From Pseudomonas sp. Z8(2022) (GTDB lineage: Bacteria; Pseudomonadota; Gammaproteobacteria; Pseudomonadales; Pseudomonadaceae): a stretch of 64,000 nt of DNA. Position numbers and translations under genes: made by a program. The stretch is taken from NCBI RefSeq assembly GCF_025837155.1, contig NZ_CP107549.1:1-64000 (forward strand). The letters are read 5' to 3'. This document shows positions 43,427-51,075 of the stretch, one piece after another; within the stretch, counting starts at the first letter, position 1; every line of letters begins with the position of its first letter. Under the pieces are notes generated by a model. It made no database searches. It was not told the origin of the DNA and worked only from the letters and a program-made list of their open reading frames with translations.

Positions 43427-44421
43427 CGGCTGTGCTCCAGCCACCAGGCTGCGTGGCGGCGAATGCCCTCTTCGAGATCGACCCCGGGCTGCCAGCCCAG
43501 CTCGCGGCGAATCGCCGAGGTATCCAGCGTCTGGCTGAAGGCGAGTACGCCGGCGCTGTAGCGGGTCAGCAGCGGCTCCCTGCCGCCGCTCAGATGCGCT
43601 TCGGCTTCGAACAGGCGGGCGACGCCGGACACCAGCGGCCAGGGCAGCCGGCGGGTGCGCAGCGGCAGTGCGAAGGCCGTGGCGACGTGCTCCAGCAGAT
43701 GGTCGAGGCGGATCGCTTGGCCATTGCTGACGTTGTACAGGTTGTAGCGACGCGGCAAGGGGCGGGTGAGGCCGAGCCAGACGGCATCGACCAGGTTGTC
43801 GATATAGGTCAGGTCGAGTTCGGCCCGCCCGCCGCGCATCAGCGGAATCGCACCACGGCGCATCACACGCAGCATGCGCGGCATCAGCGTGGCGTCCCAT
43901 GGGCCGAACACGGCGCGCGGACGCAGCACCACGGTCTGCGCGATATCGGCTTCCCGCAGCAGCGTCTCGGCCATGCCCTTGGTCTGCGCGTATCGGTTTA
44001 CCGGGGGCGGCAGGGGATCGTCCTCGCGTACGCCGAGGCGGTCCTGAAAGGCGAAGTACAGGCTCGGTGTCGAGAGATGCACCAGGCGCTCGATGCCATG
44101 CGAGCGGCAGGCGTGAATGACCTCCTCGGTCGAGGCGACGTTGGCGCGCCGAAACGCCTCGGCGCTGCCCCATGGCGCCGACAGCGCGGCGCAGTGCACC
44201 AGGGCATCGGCGCCTGCGGCGGCTTCGCTCAATGCCGCCTGCGCCTGCGGCGTGCCGTGCTCGACGGGCAGGAAGCGCATCGCGCCAGGGGCGTGGGCCA
44301 GGACTTCATCGGCGGCCTCGCGGCTGCGGCCGCAGAACACCACCTCGCAACCCTCGGCAGCCAGGCGCCAGGCGATATGCCGTCCGACGAAGCCGGTGCC
44401 TCCGGTGAGCAGAACCTTCAT
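43423..44421 (-). CDS. NAD(P)-dependent epimerase/dehydrogenase (3-beta-HSD-like SDR)
   Basis: This 332-aa extended SDR has the cofactor motif GGTGFVGRHI (7-16) and catalytic Y144-x3-K148 (YAQTK) with the upstream Ser in HLSTPSL. It most resembles 3-beta-hydroxysteroid dehydrogenase-like enzymes such as OleD, which reduces beta-keto acids in bacterial long-chain olefin synthesis. Directly downstream of a KAS III gene (4-base overlap), it probably reduces the beta-keto product. The OleD comparison is inference. Confidence 0.85.
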   Translation of the reverse strand: MKVLLTGGTGFVGRHIAWRLAAEGCEVVFCGRSREAADEVLAHAPGAMRFLPVEHGTPQAQAALSEAAAGADALVHCAALSAPWGSAEAFRRANVASTEEVIHACRSHGIERLVHLSTPSLYFAFQDRLGVREDDPLPPPVNRYAQTKGMAETLLREADIAQTVVLRPRAVFGPWDATLMPRMLRVMRRGAIPLMRGGRAELDLTYIDNLVDAVWLGLTRPLPRRYNLYNVSNGQAIRLDHLLEHVATAFALPLRTRRLPWPLVSGVARLFEAEAHLSGGREPLLTRYSAGVLAFSQTLDTSAIRRELGWQPGVDLEEGIRRHAAWWLEHSR

Positions 44422-45437
44422 TGCAGCTCCAGCAGCATGCCGCCCAGCGAAAGCCCGGCGCCGGTGCCGAGTAGCAGCACGCGCTGGCCGGCGTCGATAC
44501 GACCGTCGCGCAGGCCGATGTCGAGGGCGGTCGGCAGCGAGGCGGCCACCTGATTGCCGTACTCGGCAAAGATGTCGATCACCTGCTCGCTGGCAAAACC
44601 CAGGCGCTTGCGCAGGTGTTCCATCGCCAGGTGACTGGCCTGGTGCGGAACCACCCGGTCGATTTGCACCTGCTGCAAGCCCGCCTCATCGAGCAGTGAT
44701 TGCAGAAATGCCGGCAGATGAGTCGAGGCCAGGCGGAATACCGCCTTGCCCTGCATGCTGAAGCGGCTCAGTGCGGCGAAGTTCTGCTCGCCGCGCGACG
44801 GATGATGACGTGAGCCGCCCGCGGCGATCTGGCACAGCGTGGCGCCCTCGGAGTAGGTGCGCAGCTGCGCCGCGAGAATGTTCAGCCTCAGCCCGTCGCC
44901 ATCGTGCCCGAGCACCACAGCGGCGGCGCCGTCACCGAAGATGGCGGCGCTGTGCAGCTGCTGCCAGTCCAGGCCGCAGGAGGCGATATCGGCACACACC
45001 AGCAGCACCCGGCGATAACGCCCGGCTGCCAGCGCCCAGGAAATCTGATCCAGGGCAGCGACGAAGCCCAGGCAGCTGGCGTTGATGTCGAAGGCGGGAA
45101 TGCCGCTTGCGCCCAGGCCAAGTTCGCGATGGATGAGCGCGGCATTGCAGGGCATGCCCTGATCCATGGTGCCGCTGGCGGCGATCACGCAGTCGAGCTC
45201 CCCGGCAGACAGCCCCGCGGCCTGCAGCGCCTTCTGCGCGGCCTGCGCGGCAAGGGCGGCGGCGGTGTCTTCGGCAGATGCCACGGCGCGGCTGCGTACG
45301 CCGCTCAGGCGTTCGGTGCTGCCGTCGGGCAGGCCGAGAGAACAGTCGATTTCGCTGCTCGTCAGGCGCTGCGCTGGCAGGGCATGGCCGCTACCCAGCA
45401 GTGTCAGGATGCGGCGCGGTAAGGAGTCGACTGTCAT
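44418..45437 (-). CDS. 3-oxoacyl-ACP synthase III-like condensing enzyme
   Basis: The ATG at 45437 (MTVDSLPRRILTLLGSG) gives 339 aa; an ATG at 45476 is possible, and neither has a strong ribosome-binding site. The thiolase-fold triad is complete: C122 (NASCLGF), H265 (PHQAS) and N295 (YGNQVAAS). KAS III enzymes condense an acyl thioester with malonyl-ACP or another acyl chain. The housekeeping fabH is expected elsewhere. As first gene of a seven-gene operon it probably commits the pathway. The usual GNTSAAS has become GNQVAAS, a hint of changed specificity. Confidence 0.87.
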   Translation of the reverse strand: MTVDSLPRRILTLLGSGHALPAQRLTSSEIDCSLGLPDGSTERLSGVRSRAVASAEDTAAALAAQAAQKALQAAGLSAGELDCVIAASGTMDQGMPCNAALIHRELGLGASGIPAFDINASCLGFVAALDQISWALAAGRYRRVLLVCADIASCGLDWQQLHSAAIFGDGAAAVVLGHDGDGLRLNILAAQLRTYSEGATLCQIAAGGSRHHPSRGEQNFAALSRFSMQGKAVFRLASTHLPAFLQSLLDEAGLQQVQIDRVVPHQASHLAMEHLRKRLGFASEQVIDIFAEYGNQVAASLPTALDIGLRDGRIDAGQRVLLLGTGAGLSLGGMLLELQ

Positions 45438-45733
45438 GCACAGTCCATTGTTCAGGCATCGGTTGTAGCCCGCCATGATGAACCAGCGGGGCGTTCAAGC
45501 CTACTCCCCATGCAGCCTTGCGCTGTTTTTTCGTGAGCCAGGGCGCTATTGCTCCCGGAGCGCTCGTCAGTATCCGGCGGCGGCGGCCATTCGGCGCTTT
45601 GCGTGTGCGTGCCCGGGGTAGCAAGCTGCTCTGGTCTCAGCGCAGCACGAGGGCTCGCCTGAGCTTTTTGCTGGGCGCCTGCGCGCTAATGCGTTATTAA
45701 GGGCGACATCGCTTGTCCATCCATGGAGCCGTC
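45438..45733. other. Divergent promoter region between the seven-gene operon and pilZ
   Basis: No gene is seen. The region must hold the promoters of the seven-gene operon (minus strand) and of the PilZ gene (plus strand). I see no strong sigma-70 pair or clear operator. Confidence 0.4.
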
Positions 45734-46000
45734 ATGTCGAACCAGCGTCAGCAGGTGCGTACCCCGATGAAGTGTCGGATCAAGATCAGCCATCCGAATT
45801 TCGGTGAACTGCTGGCGCAGACACGCGACCTGTCCGACAGCGGCGTCTATGTGAAGCACCCGGATATGGCGGCTCTGTCGATTGGCGCGGAAGTGACCGG
45901 CCAGGTGCAGGACCTGCCCTTTCCCGCGCCGGTACTGAAGATGGAAGTGATGCGCGTGGACGCCGAAGGGGCTGGCCTGCGGTTTATCGGCGAAGCCTGA
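45734..46000 (+). CDS. PilZ-domain protein (PA0012-like)
   Basis: The ATG at 45734, preceded by GGAG, gives 88 aa. The c-di-GMP-binding signature is present: R5-x3-R9 (RQQVR) and D32-x-S34-x2-G37 (DLSDSG). A stand-alone PilZ domain senses c-di-GMP and usually passes the signal to a partner protein. In P. aeruginosa the homologue (PA0012) directly follows htrB. Here the seven-gene operon separates them. Confidence 0.88.
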   Translation: MSNQRQQVRTPMKCRIKISHPNFGELLAQTRDLSDSGVYVKHPDMAALSIGAEVTGQVQDLPFPAPVLKMEVMRVDAEGAGLRFIGEA

Positions 46001-46099
46001 ACGAGGCTGCCCAACCGGCAGACGCAATGAATGCCGGATGACGCTCCAGCAGGCGCTTCAGCCGTGATTTTTTGCCGGCTTCGGCGCCGCTGAAGTGCA

Positions 46100-46924
46100 T
46101 CAGTGCGCTTCGTTGACCGCGCTGAGAAAGGCCTGCGTGCGCTCCTGTTGCGGGTTGCCGAACAGCTGCTCCGGGGTGCCCTGTTCGTGAATGCAGCCCT
46201 GGTGGAAGAAGCACACACGGTCGGCGAACTCGCGGGCGAAGCCCATCTGGTGAGTGACCATCAGCATGGTCAGGTTGTGTTCGCTGCCCAGGCGGCGGAT
46301 CACGTTGAGCACCTCGCCGCACAGTTCGGGGTCGAGTGCCGAAGTCACCTCGTCGAACAGCATCACCTTGGGCCGCATGGCCAGGGCGCGGGCGATGGCC
46401 ACGCGTTGCTGCTGGCCGCCCGATAGCTGCGAGGGATAGTGGCCGAGCTTCTCGCCCAGACCGACCATCGCCAGCAGGTCCTCGGCGCGTTCCGTGGCTT
46501 CCTTCTTGCTCATGCCCAGCACCTGCACCGGAGCCTCGATGACGTTCTGCAGCGCGCTCATGTGCGGGAACAGGTTGAAGCTCTGGAACACCATGCCGAT
46601 CTTGCCGCGCACCTTGCGCTGGTGGCTGGCGCTGGCCGGCACCAGGCGGCCGTCGCGCGCGGGCATGTGGGTCAGCGGCTCGCCGTCGACCATGATCAGG
46701 CCTTCGTCGATGGTCTCCAGGGTCATCAGTGCGCGCAGCAGGGTGGACTTGCCCGAGCCGCTGGGGCCGATGATGGCGACCTTCTCGCCCTCGTTCACCT
46801 CGAGGTTGAGGTTGTTCAGGCAGGTGAAGTTGCCGTAACGCTTGGTCACGTCGGTGAAGCGGACGATGGGCTGGGTCATGGTCGAATTCTCTGCCGCGGC
46901 GGGCGAATGGAGAAAGGCGGTCAT
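46100..46924 (-). CDS. ehuA: Ectoine/hydroxyectoine ABC transporter ATP-binding protein
   Basis: The ATG at 46924 is preferred: GGAGG lies 10 bases upstream and it overlaps the permease stop as ATGA; it gives 274 aa. The ATG at 46879 (MTQPIVRF) would give a more usual N-terminus. Walker A GPSGSGKST, signature LSGGQQQRVAIARAL, Walker B MLFDEVTSALDPE and the H-loop VTHQMG are all present, so it is a functional polar amino-acid-type ABC ATPase. Adjacency to EnuR and the eut/doe genes assigns it to ectoine uptake. Confidence 0.9.
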   Translation of the reverse strand: MTAFLHSPAAAENSTMTQPIVRFTDVTKRYGNFTCLNNLNLEVNEGEKVAIIGPSGSGKSTLLRALMTLETIDEGLIMVDGEPLTHMPARDGRLVPASASHQRKVRGKIGMVFQSFNLFPHMSALQNVIEAPVQVLGMSKKEATERAEDLLAMVGLGEKLGHYPSQLSGGQQQRVAIARALAMRPKVMLFDEVTSALDPELCGEVLNVIRRLGSEHNLTMLMVTHQMGFAREFADRVCFFHQGCIHEQGTPEQLFGNPQQERTQAFLSAVNEAH

Positions 46925-47583
46925 CGTGGGGTTACCTCCAGGCGGTCTTCCATGCGCCGCACGCACCAGGCCAGAGCCAGACTGAGGGCGAGGAAGAACA
47001 GGCCAACCATGGTGATGGGTTCAAGGTAGCGGAAACTCTCGGAGCCGATGTTCTTGGCCTGCTGCATGATCTCGACCACGGTGATGGCTGACAGCACCGG
47101 CGTGTCCTTGAGCATCGCCACCAGGTAGTTGCCCAGTGCCGGCAGGATCGGGCGCAGCGCCTGCGGCAGGATGATGTTGCGGTAGGCGGTCAGCGGCGCC
47201 ATGTTCAGCGCCGTCACCGCCTCCCACTGGCCGCGCGGCACGGCGTCGAGGCCGGCGCGGTACACCTCGGCGGTGTAGCAGGCGTAGTGCAGGGCAATGC
47301 CGAGGATGCCCGCCTGCAGCGCGGTGAGGTTCAGCCCGTAGTTGGGGAACACATAGAACAGGAAGTACACCTGGATCAGCAGCGGCGTGCTGCGGATGAA
47401 CTCGATCAGCCCGGCCACCGGCCAGGACAGCCACAGCTGGTTGCTGCGCCGGGCGATGGCCAGCAGCAGGCCGACGACGATGGCGATGGCGAAGCCGGCG
47501 AAGGTGATCAGCAGGGTGTTGAGCGAGGCCTTGAGCAGGTCGGGAAGGATGCTCAGGGCGAAATCCCAGTCGAAGAAGTTCAT
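46921..47583 (-). CDS. ehuD: Ectoine/hydroxyectoine ABC transporter permease
   Basis: This 220-aa HisM/GlnP-type permease has about five membrane helices and the cytoplasmic EAA loop (AVTALNMAPLTAYRNIILPQ) that contacts the ATPase. It pairs with the preceding permease as a heterodimer. It overlaps both neighbours by 4 bases. Confidence 0.9.
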   Translation of the reverse strand: MNFFDWDFALSILPDLLKASLNTLLITFAGFAIAIVVGLLLAIARRSNQLWLSWPVAGLIEFIRSTPLLIQVYFLFYVFPNYGLNLTALQAGILGIALHYACYTAEVYRAGLDAVPRGQWEAVTALNMAPLTAYRNIILPQALRPILPALGNYLVAMLKDTPVLSAITVVEIMQQAKNIGSESFRYLEPITMVGLFFLALSLALAWCVRRMEDRLEVTPR

Positions 47584-48239
47584 TGCAGGCCACCTCGGAT
47601 TCGGCCACGGCTGAGGCGGCGTTCAACCATGCGCATGCCCAGGTTGATCACCTGCGCCATGAGGAAGTACAGCACCAGTGCCAGGGCGAAGATCTCCAGG
47701 GTCATGAAGGTCGCCTGATCCAGCTGGCGGGCGCGGAAGGCGAGGTCGGACAGGGTGATCAGCGACACCAGGGAGGTGTTCTTCAAAAGCTCGATCAGCA
47801 GGTTGGTGCCGGGCGGAATCGCAGCCAGCAGCGCCTGCGGCAGGATGATGCGCAGGAAGCGTTTCGACGGCCGCATGTTCAGAGCGGTACAGGCCTCGTA
47901 CTGACCCTTGGCCACCGAGCGGATGGCACCGCGCATCACCTCCGCGCCATAGGCGCCGATGTGCAGACCGAGGCCGACGATGGCCACGGTGTAGGCGCTC
48001 ATCTCGACGTTGAACGGCGGCATCGGCAGCACGAAGTACAGCCAGAACAGCTGCACCAGCAGCGAGGTGCCGCGGAAGATCTCGATATAGGTGATGGCCA
48101 GCCAGCGCAGCGGGGCGACGGGTGACAGCCGGCCGAGGGCGGCGATGACTGCCGAGACGATGGCCAGCAGCGAGCCCCAGAAGGTGACTTGCACGGTGAC
48201 CCAGGCGCCTTGCAGCAGCAGGGGAAGAAGATCGGTCAT
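47580..48239 (-). CDS. ehuC: Ectoine/hydroxyectoine ABC transporter permease
   Basis: This 219-aa HisQ/GlnP-type permease has about five helices and an EAA loop (ACTALNMRPSKRFLRIILPQ). It begins 64 bp after ehuB, behind a strong stem-loop at 48269-48292, so its expression is probably lower than that of the binding protein. Together with EhuD it forms the membrane channel. Confidence 0.9.
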   Translation of the reverse strand: MTDLLPLLLQGAWVTVQVTFWGSLLAIVSAVIAALGRLSPVAPLRWLAITYIEIFRGTSLLVQLFWLYFVLPMPPFNVEMSAYTVAIVGLGLHIGAYGAEVMRGAIRSVAKGQYEACTALNMRPSKRFLRIILPQALLAAIPPGTNLLIELLKNTSLVSLITLSDLAFRARQLDQATFMTLEIFALALVLYFLMAQVINLGMRMVERRLSRGRIRGGLQ

Positions 48240-48268
48240 GAATGTCTACCGCTCTATGTTCGAAAACG

Positions 48269-48292
48269 CGCCACGCACTATGGTGCGTGGCG
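48269..48292 (-). promoter_or_regulatory. Stem-loop between ehuB and ehuC
   Basis: A perfect 10-bp stem CGCCACGCAC/GTGCGTGGCG with a 4-base loop is the main feature of the 64-bp gap between the ehuB stop and the ehuC start. On the transcribed strand it is followed by CGTTTTCG. It probably attenuates read-through or stabilises the ehuB message, keeping binding protein in excess. Confidence 0.8.
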
Positions 48293-48303
48293 GGATTCGC
48301 TCA

Positions 48304-49149
48304 TTACTGGCCGCAGAGTTCGGCGGCGGTCTTGTCGGTGATGTTGGACTGGTCGAAACCGAAGGGCTTGACCGTGGCCAGGTGCTCTTCGCTGCCGATC
48401 CACTCCTTCAGCTGGGCATTGACCGCATCACGCAGTTCCTTGTCTTCCGGGCGGAAGGCCAGGGCGCCGTAGCCGGTGTGGGCGGGATCGTCCTTGAACT
48501 CGGCGATGGCTTCGACGCTGCTGCCGCCCTTCTCGGCCAGGCCCTTCATGGTCAGCTGAGTGCCGACCGCGGCATCGGCACGACCGGCGCGCACCGCCTG
48601 CAGCTGCGCGGTGGTGTCCGGCACCTGGAGGATCTGACTGTCGCTGATGCCGGCATTGCGGGCATAGGCCAGGTTCACCGTGCCGGACATGATCGCCAGC
48701 TTGGCACCGCTCTTGGCGATGTCTTCGTAGCTGTGCAGATTCTTCGGGTTGCCGGCCTTGGTCAGCAGGGTGTCGGGCAACTGGTAGTGCGGATCGGTGA
48801 ACAGCACCTGCTTGCAGCGCTCGGGCGTGATGTACATGCCGGCGGCGATCAGGTCGAAGCGACTGGCGCGCAGGCCGGGGATCAGCGAACCCCATTCGGT
48901 CAGCACCGGATTGACCTTCTCGACGCCCATGCGCTCGAAGATCTTCTTGACGATTTCCGGCGATTCACCGGTAACGCTGCCGTCGAGGGCGGTATAGGCG
49001 AACGGCGTTTCGTTGGCGTAACCGATGCGTACGCTGCTGCTGTCCCTGACCTTGTCCAGGGTCGAGGCCTGAGCACAGACCGTGAAGCCGGCTAGCAGGA
49101 CGGAGGTCAGCGCGAGGCGGCTGAAGCGAGAGGGGATAACGCTACTCAT
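48304..49149 (-). CDS. ehuB: Ectoine/hydroxyectoine-binding periplasmic protein
   Basis: This 281-aa family 3 (polar amino-acid type) solute-binding protein has a Sec signal peptide with probable cleavage after AQA (residue about 28). The mature protein has the expected features (VRIGYANETPFAYTALDGSV; ASRFDLIAAGMYITPERCK; AIMSGTVNLAYARN). It delivers ectoines to EhuCD. It is the first gene of the transporter operon and divergent from enuR. A candidate EnuR site lies at 49310-49325 in the shared promoter region. Confidence 0.92.
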   Translation of the reverse strand: MSSVIPSRFSRLALTSVLLAGFTVCAQASTLDKVRDSSSVRIGYANETPFAYTALDGSVTGESPEIVKKIFERMGVEKVNPVLTEWGSLIPGLRASRFDLIAAGMYITPERCKQVLFTDPHYQLPDTLLTKAGNPKNLHSYEDIAKSGAKLAIMSGTVNLAYARNAGISDSQILQVPDTTAQLQAVRAGRADAAVGTQLTMKGLAEKGGSSVEAIAEFKDDPAHTGYGALAFRPEDKELRDAVNAQLKEWIGSEEHLATVKPFGFDQSNITDKTAAELCGQ

Positions 49150-49309
49150 CTTGGTGTTCTCCTGTTTCTTGTAGTCCGCCAGTGGCGGCGTGCTGTGTTA
49201 GGAGGCAGGTAAATCAAGAGCGTTGTTGGCGCGCTATGCGCCGGGTGGCATTTTTGGAGGTCTGTTTCCACCCGTGGCTCGAGCATACAAAGGCTTTTTT
49301 CGCTGCGGC

Positions 49310-49325
49310 ATTGCACTAGGACAAT
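49310..49325. promoter_or_regulatory. Candidate EnuR operator A (ehuB-enuR intergenic region)
   Basis: Read on the minus strand the site is ATTGTCCTAGTGCAAT. It matches the site before eutB (51003-51018) at 13 of 16 positions. It lies in the divergent promoter region between ehuB and enuR. The assignment to EnuR is inference from position and repetition. Confidence 0.55.
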
Positions 49326-49382
49326 TGAATCGCAACCCTGCACGCGTGATGCTGGGGCACAGTCGCCAGTAGAGAGCCGTCG

Positions 49383-50780
49383 ATGCAGAACTGGAAGAAG
49401 GCCCTGGCCAACGCGCGCCCGGGCGAGTCGAAATACAAGCTCCTGGTTCAGGCGGTCGCCGCCGATATCGAACAGGGTACCCTGATCGACGGCCAGCGGT
49501 TGCCACCGCAACGTCAGGTTTCGGATGCGCTGGGCATCAGCGTGCAGACCGTGACCAACGCCTACAAGGAACTGGAACGCCAGGGCCGCGTGCGCTGCGA
49601 GGTGGGGCGTGGCAGCTTCGTCTCAAGGCGCACCAGCGAGCGCGTGGCCACCAGCATGCTCGACCGTACCGAGCAGGCGCTGATGGACTTCTCCAATGCG
49701 CGCATTCTGCATACTGACGCCCACGACCGCCTGTGGCGGCAGACCTGCCTGGAGTTGGCGCAGGAGGTCGACCAGCCGTGGATTCACGCCTTTCGTCCGA
49801 TCGCCGGTCTGCAGCATCAGCGCGAGGCCGCGGTGCGCTGGCTGGCGCGTCTGGGCATGGATGTCGGCACCGAGGACGTGTTGCTGACCAGCGGCGCTGC
49901 CCACGCCATCTTCCTTGCTCTGGCCACATTGGCCGGGCCAGACGACGTGGTGCTCTGCGAAGGCCTGACCGACCACGGCGCTATCGGCAGTTCGCAGGTG
50001 CTCGGTTTCACCCTCAAGGGCCTGGAGATGGATCGCTACGGGCTGAACCCCGAGCATTTCGAGGACATGTGTGGCAACGAGCGCATCACCGCGCTGGTCT
50101 GCACGCCCAACCTGAACAATCCCACCAGTGCGCTGATGCCCGACGAGCGCCGCCGCGAGATCGCCGAAATCGCCCGCCGCTATGGCGTGTACATCATCGA
50201 GGACGACGTCTACGGCCCGCTGCTGGCCGGTCAGCAGGCCACGCGGCCGCTCAGCCACTATGCACCGGAGCTGTCGTTCTATTGCACCAGCATGACCAAG
50301 TCGGTGCTCACCGGTCTGCGCATCGGCTATCTGGTGATGCCCAAGCGCCTGGCTTTGCGCACCGAGAGCATCCTGCGGGTCAACAGCTGGATGGCGCCGT
50401 CGCTGCTGGGTGAGATCGCCACGCGCTGGATCGATTCCGGCGAGGCCGAGGATCTGGTGCAGCTGCAGCGCCAGCTGCTGGCCAACCGGCAGGCGCTGGT
50501 GGAACAGGAACTGGGCGAACACCTGATCGGCAACCACCCCTATTCGCTGAACAGCTGGCTGCGCGTGCCCGAAGGCTGGGATACCGACAGCCTGCTGCGT
50601 GAGCTGCGCCGGCGCAACGTCGCGCTGACCCTGCCCGATCCCTTCGTTCCGCCGGGCATGCCGCGGCCGCGCGCGGTACGCCTGTGCGTCGGTGCCGAAT
50701 GCAGTGAAGCGAAGATGCGCCAGGGCGTGCGGATCGTGCGTGACGTCTTCGAGCAGTACCCGAAGGTGCATGATTTCTAG
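49383..50780 (+). CDS. enuR: MocR-type regulator of ectoine catabolism
   Basis: This 465-aa GntR-family MocR-type regulator has an N-terminal winged helix (about 10-75: LPPQRQVSDALGISVQTVTN) and a fold-type I aminotransferase-like domain. K306 in SMTKSVLTGLRIGY is the expected PLP-binding lysine. In studied bacteria EnuR represses ectoine catabolic genes and responds to intermediates such as alpha-acetyl-diaminobutyrate and diaminobutyrate that bind PLP. It is divergent from ehuB and upstream of eutB, the position expected for EnuR. Confidence 0.9.
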   Translation: MQNWKKALANARPGESKYKLLVQAVAADIEQGTLIDGQRLPPQRQVSDALGISVQTVTNAYKELERQGRVRCEVGRGSFVSRRTSERVATSMLDRTEQALMDFSNARILHTDAHDRLWRQTCLELAQEVDQPWIHAFRPIAGLQHQREAAVRWLARLGMDVGTEDVLLTSGAAHAIFLALATLAGPDDVVLCEGLTDHGAIGSSQVLGFTLKGLEMDRYGLNPEHFEDMCGNERITALVCTPNLNNPTSALMPDERRREIAEIARRYGVYIIEDDVYGPLLAGQQATRPLSHYAPELSFYCTSMTKSVLTGLRIGYLVMPKRLALRTESILRVNSWMAPSLLGEIATRWIDSGEAEDLVQLQRQLLANRQALVEQELGEHLIGNHPYSLNSWLRVPEGWDTDSLLRELRRRNVALTLPDPFVPPGMPRPRAVRLCVGAECSEAKMRQGVRIVRDVFEQYPKVHDF

Positions 50781-50791
50781 CACGGTAAGAA

Positions 50792-50906
50792 GCTTCGCGG
50801 CTGAAGCCGCTCCTACAACATCTCCGACGGTATAAGGATTTAGCCCCCTCTCCCGCTTGCGGGAGAGGGTTGGGGAGAGGGGCTTGTAGCCCGGATGAAA
50901 TCCGGG
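50792..50906. repeat. Three tandem REP-type hairpins after enuR
   Basis: Three palindromes follow the enuR stop: GCGGCT-GA-AGCCGC (50797-50810, within a GCTTCGCGGCTGAAGCC context), CCCTCTCCCGC-TT-GCGGGAGAGGG (50846-50869, perfect 11-bp stem) and CCCGGAT-GAA-ATCCGGG (50890-50906). All three resemble repeats dispersed through Pseudomonas genomes. They may protect or end the enuR message. Confidence 0.75.
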
Positions 50907-51002
50907 AATGGTTGCTCCGATGCTCGCGGGCAGCATCGCTGCGCATGGCACGCCCTGGGCAAACGCACCGGTTGCCTACCTCCTGAAGCACACCAATAAA
51001 AA

Positions 51003-51018
51003 ATCGTCCTAGTACATT
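51003..51018. promoter_or_regulatory. Candidate EnuR operator B (upstream of eutB)
   Basis: ATCGTCCTAGTACATT lies 58 bp before the eutB start and matches 13 of 16 positions of the site between ehuB and enuR. This suggests that eutB-doeX have their own EnuR-controlled promoter, separated from enuR by REP hairpins. Confidence 0.55.
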
Positions 51019-51075
51019 CAGCCGCTCAATTTCCCGCTCATACACTCGGCCGCACACCTTCACGGAACGTGCGCC

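Noticed and set aside
50792..50906. CRISPR array
   Set aside because: Three different palindromes without equal repeats or spacers; they fit REP-type elements.
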